Shown: one piece after another, positions 7,814 through 17,489 of the stretch | Layout of the letters: each line of letters starts with the position of its first letter | Position numbering within the stretch: the first letter of the stretch is position 1 | IMG/VR virus record: IMGVR_UViG_3300005289_000016 | Span: 212,033-276,032 of that record | Strand: one strand, 5' to 3' | Source: a virus | DNA length: 64,000 nucleotides | The notes under the pieces: model-generated | Databases searched by the model: none | What the model saw: the letters and a program-made list of their open reading frames with translations, nothing else | What the model was told of the DNA's origin: nothing | Position numbers and translations under genes: made by a program

Positions 7814-9745
7814 ATGAGTAACGATTTCGTCAACTTCATCTACGATCGTACGGTCGATTACATCGAGAACCGTGCGCCGGACAATGAACTGCGTGAAGCC
7901 TACGCAAACTACATGTCCAAGGGCAACTGGAACAACAACGAAATGGCCAACGTCGTGGAGGTGATCGCGGTCATCGCCGAGGACGAGCTGCGTAGTTGCC
8001 GTTCCACCCGTGAGGAAGAAGCGTGCATCCGTGATGTCGTCATGACCTGCGTCGATGCCAACTGCGGTTCCTTCGGTCTGTCTGATCGCCAACTGGCGAA
8101 TGCTGTTCCCGATGAAGTCTACACCGAAATGAAGCGTGCAGATGCCAAGTGGAACGACATTCTCAATCGTCTGTCGGGCAATACCCGTGGTGGTGGCCGT
8201 AACGAGCGCTCTACTTCCCGTAGTTGGGGCGGTGGTAGTGCTGGTGCAAGCCGCAGTGTGTTTGATCGCGGTAACCAGTACGGCGAACGCCGTAGTGCGT
8301 TTGACCGCAGCGAGCCTCGTGAGGAGCGCGCAAGCAACAGCGTGTTCGCAGGCCGTGATGTAGGTGGTCGTAGTCCGGTATTCGATCGTCATCAGGATGA
8401 GCGAGACCGTGCTCAAGCTTCTCCACCACGTTCTGCCTTTGCCCACACCCGTGAGCGCCCACCAGCGCCAGAGCCGGTTCGTCGTGAAGAGCCAGCCCGT
8501 CAACCTGAGCCGGTACGCGAAGCACCGACCCAGGAAGGTCCGGACATGAATCTGGAACGTCCGTACGACGACTTCTGGATGAAGGGCGAGAACTGGCAGA
8601 TCGCTCACCGCTCCAAGTTCGTATGGAGCTGGTCGCCGAAACAACAAACCCGCCGTGCGTACGATCCTGATCAAGAAGTCCGCTTCCTGGTCAAGGGCGT
8701 CGACGGTCAAATCCGAGAGGAGTTCATCGCAATGACCGACGATCTGGTCGAAGAAGCACACGCCATCCGGGCACACCAACGTCCGAACCGGACCCGTACC
8801 ACCACCGAACGCGTAGAAGGCGACGACTTGTTCGAAGGTAAGGATCTGGACGTTGTGGATCTGGACGCGCTGCAAGTAACCAAGCATTACGCTGCCAAAG
8901 AACTGCTGCAAGAGCTGGACATCACCAGCCCGTACATCTCCGAGCAAGCGATCTCCGTCGCAACCCTCGAAGAAGCCGCAGTCCGTGTAGCAGGCGACGC
9001 GACCAAGAACGAAGGTGACGTCACTGCCACCAACAACATCATGTCCGTCCAGTTGGCTGGCGATGCACTGAGCATCAAGGCGCTGGAATCGATCAAGGCC
9101 ATCGGCGTGAACGAAGGCGATCTGCTGCAATTGCAGAAACGTCTGAAGTCGCTGCGCGGCACTCTGGCCGAAAACGTGATGAACTACCTGGACAAGCATT
9201 TCACCCAGGAAGTGAACTCCGCACTGGGTGACCAGTTCGGTCTGGCCAAGCCACGCATCGAAAGCTTCGTCGAGGACTTCGAAGACCTGCTGAACTGCAA
9301 CACGTTCAAGAAGCAAGGTCAGGCGTACGCCAGCCAGTTCCTCAGCCGTACCCGTATCCTCCTGGCTTCCATGCAGTACCTCACCGAGGACGACCTGCGT
9401 GAAGAGTTCCTCGAGTGCACGGATCTGCTGCAACCTGGCGAAAACGATCCTGAGGCCTACACCGAGTTCCGCAAGAACATGGTGGTGCTGTTCAAACCGG
9501 TAGCGATGGTTCACATCAAGCTGCTGGCTGAGCAATTGGGCTACATCGACAATGAAGTACGTGTACCTCGCCGCACTGGCGAAGGCGCTGATCCAACCAT
9601 GGTCGACATCCTGAACGGACTCTACGCCATCGGGCGTAAGACTGCCGGTGCAGGTCGTGTGTACGTGGTGTCTGCGGACAACCTCGTCTTCGAACTGGTG
9701 CCGATCAGTGGCGCACGTGACATCATCGGTATCCGTACCGTTTGA
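7814..9745 (+). CDS. Unknown protein with Arg-rich linker and S-x-F-D-R repeats
   Basis: A 643-residue protein, probably virion or transcription related from its position. Residues 1-120 form a helical domain with several Cys. Residues about 123-245 are a disordered Gly/Arg/Ser then Pro/Glu/Arg linker. Five short related motifs sit in the linker: RSVFDR at 147, RSAFDR at 160, NSVFAGR at 175, RSPVFDR at 186 and RSAFAH at 206. Residues from 245 on form a folded C-terminal domain. The repeated aromatic motif looks like a set of docking sites for a partner. Codon bias is strong. The gene follows 6143-7795 by 18 bases and likely shares its transcript. Confidence 0.6.
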   Translation: MSNDFVNFIYDRTVDYIENRAPDNELREAYANYMSKGNWNNNEMANVVEVIAVIAEDELRSCRSTREEEACIRDVVMTCVDANCGSFGLSDRQLANAVPDEVYTEMKRADAKWNDILNRLSGNTRGGGRNERSTSRSWGGGSAGASRSVFDRGNQYGERRSAFDRSEPREERASNSVFAGRDVGGRSPVFDRHQDERDRAQASPPRSAFAHTRERPPAPEPVRREEPARQPEPVREAPTQEGPDMNLERPYDDFWMKGENWQIAHRSKFVWSWSPKQQTRRAYDPDQEVRFLVKGVDGQIREEFIAMTDDLVEEAHAIRAHQRPNRTRTTTERVEGDDLFEGKDLDVVDLDALQVTKHYAAKELLQELDITSPYISEQAISVATLEEAAVRVAGDATKNEGDVTATNNIMSVQLAGDALSIKALESIKAIGVNEGDLLQLQKRLKSLRGTLAENVMNYLDKHFTQEVNSALGDQFGLAKPRIESFVEDFEDLLNCNTFKKQGQAYASQFLSRTRILLASMQYLTEDDLREEFLECTDLLQPGENDPEAYTEFRKNMVVLFKPVAMVHIKLLAEQLGYIDNEVRVPRRTGEGADPTMVDILNGLYAIGRKTAGAGRVYVVSADNLVFELVPISGARDIIGIRTV

Positions 9746-9759
9746 TGAGCGTTAGGTAG

Positions 9760-9811
9760 ATGGGGGCCTCCGGGCCCTCATTTATTATGACTCTCTTCAT
9801 TTTTTCTTTTG
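9760..9811 (+). terminator. Rho-independent terminator
   Basis: A 9-bp stem (ATGGGGGCC with GGCCCTCAT, one G-T pair) closes a TCCG loop. It is followed by TTATTATG and then a T-rich run (TTCATTTTTTCTTTTG). Confidence 0.75.
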
Positions 9812-9833
9812 CTCAAATGCAAGGATACGGATC

Positions 9834-10490
9834 ATGAATGCAAAGACGGTATTGGCAACTGTCCTCAACCCTCCTGTAACCACCTCTCTGGAGGCGTTAG
9901 CCCCTGCTGCCGGGCAGACTGTCAAGGAACGGGAATACGAGATCTACGGACGCGTAGACGACCTTGCAGCGATGCAGGCGGGTGCTCGTGGTAAAGAGTA
10001 CCAAGAACAATGGGGCATGCCGTGCGACTTCGGCAAAGACGCTGGCATCTTCGGCAGCATCCGTGTTCGGATGACTCGTGAAGGTGAGGGCGAAGGTGCG
10101 ACTGTGAAGTACGAGCAGACCATCAAGGAGAAGCAGCCTGATGGTAGCGATGAGAACGAGATCGAGATCGGTGAGGCTACCTTCAACATCTTCTCGCGGC
10201 TGGTGCCCAACGGTTTGGTGAAGACCCGCTACTTCTTCCCGCTGGAAGGCACTGAGCACGAGCTGCAAGTCGATGTCTTCAATGATGCCGACGGTAAGCA
10301 GTGCAATGTGGTGAAGATCGATCTGGAGGTCCCTGAGGGCATCTCCGTCGGTGAGATCAAGATCCCGTTCAAGATCGAGATCACCCGTGTCATCAAACCG
10401 GGCAAGAAATCGGCAGAGGACTCGGAGTACGTGCGTGACTTGTTCGCCAATCACTACGAAATCCCGAACCCGCAGCATAAACGCAAGTGA
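9834..10490 (+). CDS. CYTH-domain-like protein (possible triphosphatase)
   Basis: A 218-residue protein with the layout of the CYTH (triphosphate tunnel metalloenzyme) fold. It has EREYEIYGR (32-40) like the ExExK strand, IRVRM (76-80) with the paired Arg, TVKYEQ (90-95) with the strand Lys, KTRYFF (130-135), and ELQVDVF followed by KIDLEV (about 143-166), which matches the paired acidic strands that bind metal. Members hydrolyse triphosphates such as thiamine triphosphate, RNA 5' ends or polyphosphate; which one applies here cannot be told. It stands alone between two terminators. Call made by eye from motif order. Confidence 0.55.
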   Translation: MNAKTVLATVLNPPVTTSLEALAPAAGQTVKEREYEIYGRVDDLAAMQAGARGKEYQEQWGMPCDFGKDAGIFGSIRVRMTREGEGEGATVKYEQTIKEKQPDGSDENEIEIGEATFNIFSRLVPNGLVKTRYFFPLEGTEHELQVDVFNDADGKQCNVVKIDLEVPEGISVGEIKIPFKIEITRVIKPGKKSAEDSEYVRDLFANHYEIPNPQHKRK

Positions 10491-10493
10491 CGG

Positions 10494-10537
10494 CATAGAG
10501 ACCCACCAGCCTGTTTAAGGGCTGGTGGGTCTCTATG
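10494..10537. terminator. Bidirectional terminator, perfect 18-bp stem
   Basis: CATAGAGACCCACCAGCC and its exact complement enclose an 8-base loop, between convergent stop codons. The outer arms are CATA and TATG. Confidence 0.85.
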
Positions 10538-10542
10538 TTGGA

Positions 10543-10755
10543 TCACGCGGTCGGAGACGGCGTATTCATCAGCGAGAGCAACGTATCGAGCAGCTTGTTA
10601 ATCAGCTCGAGGTTGATGCTACGCCCCTCCTTTAACGCAGCGATACACTCCACTGCGAAGGAGCCCACTACCAGTACAAGAATGGCAATGACGATGTAAG
10701 TGGTGAAGCCAGGCTTCTTGACGGCCTGTACCGGGGTGGCGCTTTCTTCGTCCAT
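10543..10755 (-). CDS. Small single-span membrane protein
   Basis: A 70-residue protein. The start is ATG 10755, placed 4 bases after GGAGG; the longer frame to 10815 lacks such a site. A polar N-terminus is followed by one strong membrane segment (YIVIAILVLVVGSFAVECIAAL), then an amphipathic tail. Its start overlaps the stop of the preceding membrane gene, so the two are translationally coupled. Size and topology fit a holin or antiholin, but nothing specific proves it, and the endolysin lies 17 kb away. Confidence 0.55.
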   Translation of the reverse strand: MDEESATPVQAVKKPGFTTYIVIAILVLVVGSFAVECIAALKEGRSINLELINKLLDTLLSLMNTPSPTA

Positions 10756-10757
10756 GA

Positions 10758-11222
10758 TTAACCTCCAAGGGAAATGCCGAAGACTTTCCATAGAGCGCTG
10801 AACAACTCGCCCCAATGGAAATCACGATGGGCTGCCAGGTTGGAGATCATGATCGCACCCATTGACAGTGGCAGAACCACCAAGAATGCAGATGTCATGA
10901 ACTGTGGAGTGAGCACAGCACGCCGCAACGCGGCAGTGTCGTCGAGAGTCGCTGACTCCCCTTCATGCTCAATGACCATCCCGCCCCCCGCGGGAGTGGC
11001 CACGCAACGGCGGGTAGGATCGAGCTTAGCCCGAAGTACCAGATCACGTTGTTCAGCAGGGAGAGAATCCAGGGCGGTAGTGACATCCATGCCAGTGGAA
11101 TCTTCCGTGATTCTGTTCGCTTCATCGACGAACAGGTTTACCGTGTCTTTAACGACGCAACCCCATGGGAACGCTTTTAAGGGAGTGTTTCCCAAGACCT
11201 TTATAACGTCAGACATAAGCAT
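10758..11222 (-). CDS. Membrane protein of unknown function
   Basis: A 154-residue protein. The first 105 residues are soluble and acidic. They are followed by a hydrophobic stretch (FMTSAFLVVLPLSMGAIMIS), and a second weaker one near the C-terminus (ELFSALWKVFGISLG). TGAGGA lies 8 bases before the ATG at 11222. It is directly coupled to the downstream 70-residue membrane protein, so the two may form one complex. Not recognised. Confidence 0.5.
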   Translation of the reverse strand: MLMSDVIKVLGNTPLKAFPWGCVVKDTVNLFVDEANRITEDSTGMDVTTALDSLPAEQRDLVLRAKLDPTRRCVATPAGGGMVIEHEGESATLDDTAALRRAVLTPQFMTSAFLVVLPLSMGAIMISNLAAHRDFHWGELFSALWKVFGISLGG

Positions 11223-11239
11223 GACGTATTCCTCACAGG

Positions 11240-11836
11240 CTACTTCCTGAGGAACCCGGTCGCTTTTCGAATCGCTTCACCGTGTGCAACTGCTACGGCT
11301 ATGGCATCGTACTCGTGTTCCGTCAGGGTGTGTTTATCAATGTCCTTGTTGTAGCTAATGTTGGTCATGGCAAGGACGCAATCTTTGATCACGACCTTCT
11401 TCATGGTGAACTTTCCCGACTTAGCTGGTTGGACAGCACGCTTAGCTTCGCCTGGAGATACCCTGTAGATGTCCCGCCCCGAATGATCCTCTACCGCTTG
11501 ACGGATGAAGATCATCATCTCAGTCAACGTTTCGAAACTCTGGACACGCCGAGGCATGAAGAACGGAGTCTCTACAGCGACTGCATGTGGGTTATGGTAT
11601 CGCAATTCTCGACGGACACAGTCCTGAAGGGTGTTTTGTCTGGCCCATCTCGCACCATGAGAAACTACGTTCCCTTCGTGACGCGAGATGAGCTTTTCTG
11701 CCACGAACGTGTCTTTCGCCACGACGTGATAGTGACCCAGCCTAAGGTCGAGAAGAACAATCACCATCCCGAGCATGGACGAGCCATTATCGATCGCCAT
11801 GATCTTGTAGATGTATGAATCGTCTTGGTACTTCAT
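11240..11836 (-). CDS. RuvC-like Holliday junction resolvase
   Basis: A 198-residue RNase H-fold nuclease of the RuvC/poxvirus-resolvase type, expected to cut four-way DNA junctions during recombination or before packaging. The acidic residues fall in the right order: D16 in IMAIDNGSS (first strand), E89 in AVAVETPFF (fourth strand), and E175/D177 in the helix LTEHEYDAIAVAVAHGE, which is the usual HxxD-type end of the family. Its length is normal for RuvC-type enzymes. It sits in a minus-strand block with virion proteins, 17 bases before the membrane gene. Confidence 0.7.
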   Translation of the reverse strand: MKYQDDSYIYKIMAIDNGSSMLGMVIVLLDLRLGHYHVVAKDTFVAEKLISRHEGNVVSHGARWARQNTLQDCVRRELRYHNPHAVAVETPFFMPRRVQSFETLTEMMIFIRQAVEDHSGRDIYRVSPGEAKRAVQPAKSGKFTMKKVVIKDCVLAMTNISYNKDIDKHTLTEHEYDAIAVAVAHGEAIRKATGFLRK

Positions 11837-11865
11837 TGTCTCACCTTAGGCGTCCGCCATTTAAC

Positions 11866-12780
11866 TTAGACAGCCAGCGACGTACCGGATGGACCGGTCG
11901 AAGCATTACCGCCGAGAAGCGACATGGTTACAGTTGGGATCTGACCTGTTGCCAACAGGGGCTGTACAGCGCCGACTTCAAGGTTGAAGTCAAAACCTTT
12001 GCTGTTGAAGATCAATTCATAGTGGCCGGAGATGATTGCAGTGATCTGCGCACCAATGGCTTCTTTGAACGACACAGTGCCTGCCGAGGTATTGATGGAG
12101 ACGTCAGCCATGACCGCGGTGCAGAAACCGAACTCAGAGATGATCGCCATGCGGCGGTCGCCAAAGAGGATTTCAGCCACGTTGTACATTTCGGCAACGT
12201 CTTGCTCGGTGAATGGCATTGGTACGATGGCCGAGGTGGCCAGGTACTCGTTGCTGGTGGTGACTGCTTCGTTGTTCGGAATCGCTGCCGGTGTAGGCGA
12301 CAGGTTCTGCTCGGTGTAGACGTACTCTTCGATCTCGGTCTGATCGTCGACCACAGTACGCTTGGTCATCTTCGGCACAACGCCGGCCATGCTCAGGCGC
12401 TTACCGTAGTAGGCGTAGTAATTGACGTTGTCGACCGTGATCATTTTGCGCAGGCAGTACTTGGTACGTTCGCCGGCGGTGAGGTCGTCGTTGATCGGAC
12501 GGATCACGAACGGCAGGTGTTTGAACAGACCTGCGTCGCCCGAGCTGTGGTCCAGGATGTCGGACAGCGGGATGTCATTCGGCCCCATGGTGTAGGCGTG
12601 ACCGCCGATACCGATGGTGTAGAACTGAAGCGTTGGGCGCATGCTCGGTTGGAGCACGGCGGACGCCTGAATGTCGAACTTCTGGTTCAGGGTCGTGTTG
12701 TCGAACTTCTCGAAAGCAGTGCCCAAGAAGTTGGACACCTGGAGATAGTTCGACAGCTGTGTCGGGACGATCTTTTGCAT
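11866..12780 (-). CDS. Probable virion protein, unknown role
   Basis: A 304-residue protein with strong codon bias and beta-rich composition: many Thr, Val and Ile, few Lys, and a Gly/Ser-rich end. It is flanked by other virion-like genes. It may be a tail tube or other abundant structural protein, but I see no diagnostic motif. The ATG at 12780 lies 53 bases after the stop of the upstream gene, and GGCCGTCCC before it is a poor ribosome binding site. Confidence 0.5.
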   Translation of the reverse strand: MQKIVPTQLSNYLQVSNFLGTAFEKFDNTTLNQKFDIQASAVLQPSMRPTLQFYTIGIGGHAYTMGPNDIPLSDILDHSSGDAGLFKHLPFVIRPINDDLTAGERTKYCLRKMITVDNVNYYAYYGKRLSMAGVVPKMTKRTVVDDQTEIEEYVYTEQNLSPTPAAIPNNEAVTTSNEYLATSAIVPMPFTEQDVAEMYNVAEILFGDRRMAIISEFGFCTAVMADVSINTSAGTVSFKEAIGAQITAIISGHYELIFNSKGFDFNLEVGAVQPLLATGQIPTVTMSLLGGNASTGPSGTSLAV

Positions 12781-12833
12781 GGGACGGCCTTTATGGTCAG
12801 AAAGAAATACGGTTCATACGATAGCGTAAGGAA

Positions 12834-13844
12834 TCACTGGTCTTGGATCGGCAGGTTGTCGATCCGCTCACGACGCAGCCACGAGTCACGGTTGTAGTAA
12901 CCGATGATCCATTGCCCGCGGATATTCGAGCAGTACTCGTCAGCGAATTGAACGATCAAGATGTTGGACACCTTCGGATCGTTAATGTAAACCTCGCCCG
13001 TGTTCAAACCGTTGTAAACCACTTTCGTACCGTAGAGGTTGAAAGGGTTCTGGTTCTGCGTGAATACCCAGTCGTCGCCAGTAATGGCCTTCGCCGTGTC
13101 CACGATCCACTTGTCCACCAGATCACCCGGCTTCAGGTTCTTCATGACGTAGTCATGGTCCACGAAGCGGTTGTTAGGGAGGATCATCTCAGCCGGCATC
13201 TTGTGATGCTCCTCTGGACCCAAGTAACGCAGGACTTCCAGAGTGGTCTTGATGTTGCGATCGAGGAACTCAACGGCTTCCCGGATGTAGACGTGGATCT
13301 CACCGACGTAGACCGGATGCTCTGGCTTCATCTTGATGACGAGGTTGTAAGCAATCGGTTGTACGAAGTCGGCGCAGGCGTCGGTTTCCAGGATGGAGCC
13401 CATGTGCGTACGGAACAGTACTTCATTCAGACTCACCTCGAGGAACTCAATGGTAACGAGTTCTTTGTCGAGATAGAGACCATACTGTTCGCTCAAAGCT
13501 TTCAAAATAACTTCGTCGGTTTGGTCGGCGCAGTAGATAACGAAAGGCACGCTGATGAACTGATCCTGAATCACGCGGCGGCGGTACGTCAGCTGTGCTG
13601 ATTTGCGCCAGCCGGATTCAGGGGTCGGAAGGACTTCAATGCCGGTCAGGGTACCTTGGGTAGGCCGGACATTATTGTAGTCGTTCAAGTGTTGCACGTT
13701 GATCTGGGGCTCAGGCTCCGAGACCGGATACGGGAGACCGAACGTCACCTGCCACGGCTCAATGGCCGTTTGGTTCGTGGCGTTCAGGATGTCCAGCATC
13801 AATTGTTTGGCGGGCTTGTTGTACCGCACTGGACGGACGTACAT
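12834..13844 (-). CDS. Probable virion structural protein
   Basis: A 336-residue protein of unknown function. ATG 13844 (MYVRPVRYNK) is preferred over 13886 because GAGGTGACC lies just before it and it avoids a 34-bp overlap with the upstream gene. Alternating beta-type segments and many aromatic residues suggest a neck or baseplate component. It is in a run of four co-directional genes ending next to the portal gene. Confidence 0.5.
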   Translation of the reverse strand: MYVRPVRYNKPAKQLMLDILNATNQTAIEPWQVTFGLPYPVSEPEPQINVQHLNDYNNVRPTQGTLTGIEVLPTPESGWRKSAQLTYRRRVIQDQFISVPFVIYCADQTDEVILKALSEQYGLYLDKELVTIEFLEVSLNEVLFRTHMGSILETDACADFVQPIAYNLVIKMKPEHPVYVGEIHVYIREAVEFLDRNIKTTLEVLRYLGPEEHHKMPAEMILPNNRFVDHDYVMKNLKPGDLVDKWIVDTAKAITGDDWVFTQNQNPFNLYGTKVVYNGLNTGEVYINDPKVSNILIVQFADEYCSNIRGQWIIGYYNRDSWLRRERIDNLPIQDQ

Positions 13845-13852
13845 GGTCACCT

Positions 13853-14296
13853 CTAGGCTTTCTGGATGGTCATCTGCCCATACCACCGCAGCGAGTTAGG
13901 AGACGCTCGCAGGATGGCGTTGGTGGGCGTAAGGACCACGGATTCAAAGTCCGACTCATCAAAGACGATGCCGGTGCGTTGCGTGATGTGACGAGCCACG
14001 TCATGACTGACCACCTCACCGAAGTAGTCCATGATGAACGGCCGGGGAAAGATGTCAGCCAAGTTCAAGCGCTTGACGGAGATGTCTCCGCTGCCACTGA
14101 ACCGGTTCTCCTCGGCGTTGGGACGCTGCTCCAGTGCTTTGATGCGAATGGTCAGGTCTGCACCGTTACTGCTCACCACCTGATCGAAACCAACGAACCG
14201 AGGGTTGAGCTGCGTGCCGTGCACATCGTTGAATGCAATCAGCAGTGCCTGATACGGAGGGTACGTGAGAAGCTGGTCAAGGGAGAAGTTCGCCAT
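13853..14296 (-). CDS. Unknown protein, probably virion-associated
   Basis: A 147-residue protein, not recognised. It lies between two probable virion genes with 8-base and 2-base spacers, so it is part of one operon. No signal peptide, membrane segment or catalytic motif is visible. Confidence 0.5.
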   Translation of the reverse strand: MANFSLDQLLTYPPYQALLIAFNDVHGTQLNPRFVGFDQVVSSNGADLTIRIKALEQRPNAEENRFSGSGDISVKRLNLADIFPRPFIMDYFGEVVSHDVARHITQRTGIVFDESDFESVVLTPTNAILRASPNSLRWYGQMTIQKA

Positions 14297-14298
14297 AA

Positions 14299-15285
14299 TC
14301 AGATCGCCTTATAGTCGATGGTCAACTCGCCAGTGAAGCGCAGGTTGTCGTCTTTGAAGGTGATCGTCAGTGTCTCTACTTCGCCAACCGGGACGTTCGT
14401 GTAGGTTTGACTGATCACGTCTGCCACGGCTATCGGGAAGCCTGTCTGCAACGCCACCTGCTGCACCATGTACAGCGTGGTTGGCTTCGACGGACCCTCT
14501 ACCAAGAACTGTGCCCCGTTCTGACTCCAACCGAAGTCGTACCGTGTATAAACCAGATCCACCGACCCCAAGTAGTAACCGTCACCTGTAGCAGTGGCGG
14601 TGATCTTGGTATTGTCGTACTGGTAGCCGGAGATCTTCTCAGGCACACCGAACGATGTCAGGGCTGGTTCCAACGGATACAGTAAGGTTGGGCCGTTGTC
14701 CGAAGCCATCTGGTCCAGCAAGCGTGTCTTCGGATCGTTACTGAAGTAGCCAACGGTTCTGAAGCCTACCAAGGTCGTGTCTTTGATGACGTCGACCAAT
14801 TGACGCTGCTTAGGCTTGATGGTGAACGACGTTCCACCGTACAGCAGGAACTGACCCGGGTTGACCGTGATGGTCTGGCTCCCCACGACAGTCACTGGTG
14901 CATCGGCCACTTGCTCCGAACGGTCGTAGAGACCATTGGAGGTCAGGAAGATCTGCATCAACTTGCGAGTGGTGGTGGGCAGGTCCGCACGGATCGTGGT
15001 GCCAAAGCGGGCTTTAAGTGCAGCCATGGCCAGCCGACGATAACGAATGGTTTGCTCACCTGAGTGTGGCCAGAGTGACACGTGAGCTTTATCACGAGCC
15101 ACCTTGACCGGAGTCGTAGCGTACTGAGCGTCTGTGGGGTCCGCCGTGACTGCTCCACGCTCAAAGCCTGACGGATCAACGTCTTTCTTGAGCAGGGTGC
15201 TCAGGAGGCGTTCGAACGCCTCCTGGTCGGACTCCTGAAGCGCAGTCAGGGACAACTGCGTTCCATTAAGGGTTTGTGAAGGCAT
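14299..15285 (-). CDS. Probable virion structural protein
   Basis: A 328-residue protein. ATG 15285 (MPSQTLNGTQ) is chosen because AGGA lies ahead of it; the longer frame to 15357 would run deep into the upstream gene. It still overlaps that gene's end by 20 bases. The C-terminal two thirds are beta-rich (for example VGEVETLTITFKDDNL), as in baseplate or tail completion proteins. Function unknown. Confidence 0.5.
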   Translation of the reverse strand: MPSQTLNGTQLSLTALQESDQEAFERLLSTLLKKDVDPSGFERGAVTADPTDAQYATTPVKVARDKAHVSLWPHSGEQTIRYRRLAMAALKARFGTTIRADLPTTTRKLMQIFLTSNGLYDRSEQVADAPVTVVGSQTITVNPGQFLLYGGTSFTIKPKQRQLVDVIKDTTLVGFRTVGYFSNDPKTRLLDQMASDNGPTLLYPLEPALTSFGVPEKISGYQYDNTKITATATGDGYYLGSVDLVYTRYDFGWSQNGAQFLVEGPSKPTTLYMVQQVALQTGFPIAVADVISQTYTNVPVGEVETLTITFKDDNLRFTGELTIDYKAI

Positions 15286-17455
15286 CGCTTTGAGTCCTGT
15301 CGAATAGATCAGCGATTGGCTTGGTTGGCATGGCTGGGATAGTGATCGACTTGCCATTGAGGCTTGCCAGATCTACACCAGGTTGGGTCACGACGCCGAA
15401 GAGGGTGCCCAATGCTACGCCGTGTTGCAGGAACTGGTTCAGTCCTGACAACTCGAACTTCAAGCCAAGGTCCACGCCCATGTCGTGAGCCGAATGCTGG
15501 TCCATGGTTTGGATGGTTACGCCACTGACATCAATCAGCTTGTGCAGCTTGGCCTTCCCGTAGAGTTCCATTGGGAGCGCTAGGGTGGCCGGGAGCCGCA
15601 TGTCGTGAGCAGTGTGTCCGCCAGTGTTGTGCCAACGGATGTGCCCCCAGTCAAGCATGACCACGGCGTCTTCGTTGATCTGCTGGATGTACTGCACGCT
15701 GTACGAAGACAGTTGCGACATGATGTTCAGCATGGCTTTCTGGATGTCTTGCAAGGTCAGTGAGGTTCTCAACTGCAAGCCAGTGGCCTGGTTGATTACC
15801 GACAGCATGATCTCGTCCAGTTCAGCCGGAGAATACCCTTCGAAACTCAAGCCACGGTCACGCAGCCACGTCGGGTAGTTCTGACCATGGTCCATGTCGA
15901 CTGGCATGTCAGCATAGAAGCGGTTGGTCATCAACTGCATCTCAGCGTACGTCCACAAGTCTTCCCGGAAGACGTACAGATCGCGGTGCAGAAGCATGCG
16001 TTTCTGAATGTCTTGGCAAACCTTGAGGAAAGCATCCACGGAGACATAGCTGGTGATGTCGACGTTGTCCTTCAGAGCGGCTCTGATGAACTTATCGGAC
16101 ACATTGGCCCGGGTGGTCATACTGCGCAGCTCATCGAACTCAGGCAACGGCATGCGCCGCACCCGCTTGGCTCGGATCTGAGGGATCTCCACCATGTCCA
16201 CGCCTAACCGAAGCATGTACAGGTACTGGTAAACGAGGAATGCTTCCTTCATCGACAGCTTGAAGCTCTCTCCGCCGTTCGGAAGCTGTAACGTGAGCAC
16301 CGTTTTATAGATGCCAAGGTCCGCAAAGTAGATCCACTGGTTCAACAACACATCTGCCAGCGTGTAAGGCTCCGATTCCTTCATGTCAAGCACGTTGGAC
16401 TCGAGAACTTTGGTGTCCACTTGAGCACTGAGGCTCCGAACAGCCGCTGCCGGGATGTACTGCTCAGCGTATTCCTCTTCGCCGACGTTGGAACGGGCCA
16501 ACTTGCGCTGAAGGTCCAGCATTTGACGCGTGTTTTTGAGATCGAGACCCAACGCTGATGGGATACCGTTGATCGAGGTCCGCATGTACTGGATCTGCGG
16601 GTCGAAATCAGTGGTCACGTTGCCATCGTTCTGCTGCAAGGTGTATTCAGCGACCGGGAAGTTACGCTCGGTCATCACATTGCCGACTAATTCACGGAAG
16701 ATCTCGTCTTTACCGTTGTTACGCATGATGTAACGGATGTTCCGGTAGAAATAAAGCCGTTGGAACTCGTTCATCTGGGTGTAGTACTGGTCCAGCGGCC
16801 CAAACGACGCCAAGTAGCGACGAATGTGGTAGCTGTGTACCTGAGGTGTGTGGCAGTTCTGAGTCCGGAGGCTTTTAATAGCTCCCGGCATGGCCATAAA
16901 GAGGATACCCAACCGCGCAGCCGTGAAAAGGCTGTTGTTGATGCGGTAATCGTCCTGTGCCCAACGTGTAAACTGTGCTGTGATCCAGTCTTGCAGCTTT
17001 GGAATCAGGTTCGTCTCACGCCCTTCAACCAACGAAGAGTCAAAATAGAGAATACTATGATCCGGCGCGGCAATTGCCGTGGCCATATCCACCGGGCTCA
17101 AAATCCCGTGGATCAACATGTCCTGAGTCGGGTACTTGGTGATCAATTCGGTGTAATACCGAGAGCCGTATTGGTACTCACGCCAAGTGGCTCGGTGGAT
17201 GTCCATATTTTCACGTGTGAAGTCGATTTCCTCATGAGTATCCATGGAGGTGACTTTCATCAACGTATCGGTCGGGTGATACTGACCATTCAGATTGAGG
17301 TAATACTTCCAGGTCTCTGGTGCGTCGTCGAGAACCTCTTTTCCAAGAGCCGACACGCGTCCATTGATGACCTGACAAGTAGCCTCATCTTTCACCACAA
17401 GAGTGGCGGCCAGTTTGGTCACCGACTCGTGATAGATCTGATAAAGATTACTCAT
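15266..17455 (-). CDS. Large probable virion protein beside the portal gene
   Basis: A 729-residue protein read divergently from the portal gene, with 34 bases between starts. ATG 17455 (MSNLYQIYHES) follows CTGGAAATC; the frame extends to 17614, but that would overlap the portal start. The protein is mixed alpha/beta with many Tyr, Met and Gln and no enzyme motif. Size and position fit a tail or neck structural protein. Confidence 0.5.
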   Translation of the reverse strand: MSNLYQIYHESVTKLAATLVVKDEATCQVINGRVSALGKEVLDDAPETWKYYLNLNGQYHPTDTLMKVTSMDTHEEIDFTRENMDIHRATWREYQYGSRYYTELITKYPTQDMLIHGILSPVDMATAIAAPDHSILYFDSSLVEGRETNLIPKLQDWITAQFTRWAQDDYRINNSLFTAARLGILFMAMPGAIKSLRTQNCHTPQVHSYHIRRYLASFGPLDQYYTQMNEFQRLYFYRNIRYIMRNNGKDEIFRELVGNVMTERNFPVAEYTLQQNDGNVTTDFDPQIQYMRTSINGIPSALGLDLKNTRQMLDLQRKLARSNVGEEEYAEQYIPAAAVRSLSAQVDTKVLESNVLDMKESEPYTLADVLLNQWIYFADLGIYKTVLTLQLPNGGESFKLSMKEAFLVYQYLYMLRLGVDMVEIPQIRAKRVRRMPLPEFDELRSMTTRANVSDKFIRAALKDNVDITSYVSVDAFLKVCQDIQKRMLLHRDLYVFREDLWTYAEMQLMTNRFYADMPVDMDHGQNYPTWLRDRGLSFEGYSPAELDEIMLSVINQATGLQLRTSLTLQDIQKAMLNIMSQLSSYSVQYIQQINEDAVVMLDWGHIRWHNTGGHTAHDMRLPATLALPMELYGKAKLHKLIDVSGVTIQTMDQHSAHDMGVDLGLKFELSGLNQFLQHGVALGTLFGVVTQPGVDLASLNGKSITIPAMPTKPIADLFDRTQSDAFTNP

Positions 17456-17489
17456 CGTTCGATTTCCAGACGGATATATAGAGGTAAAC

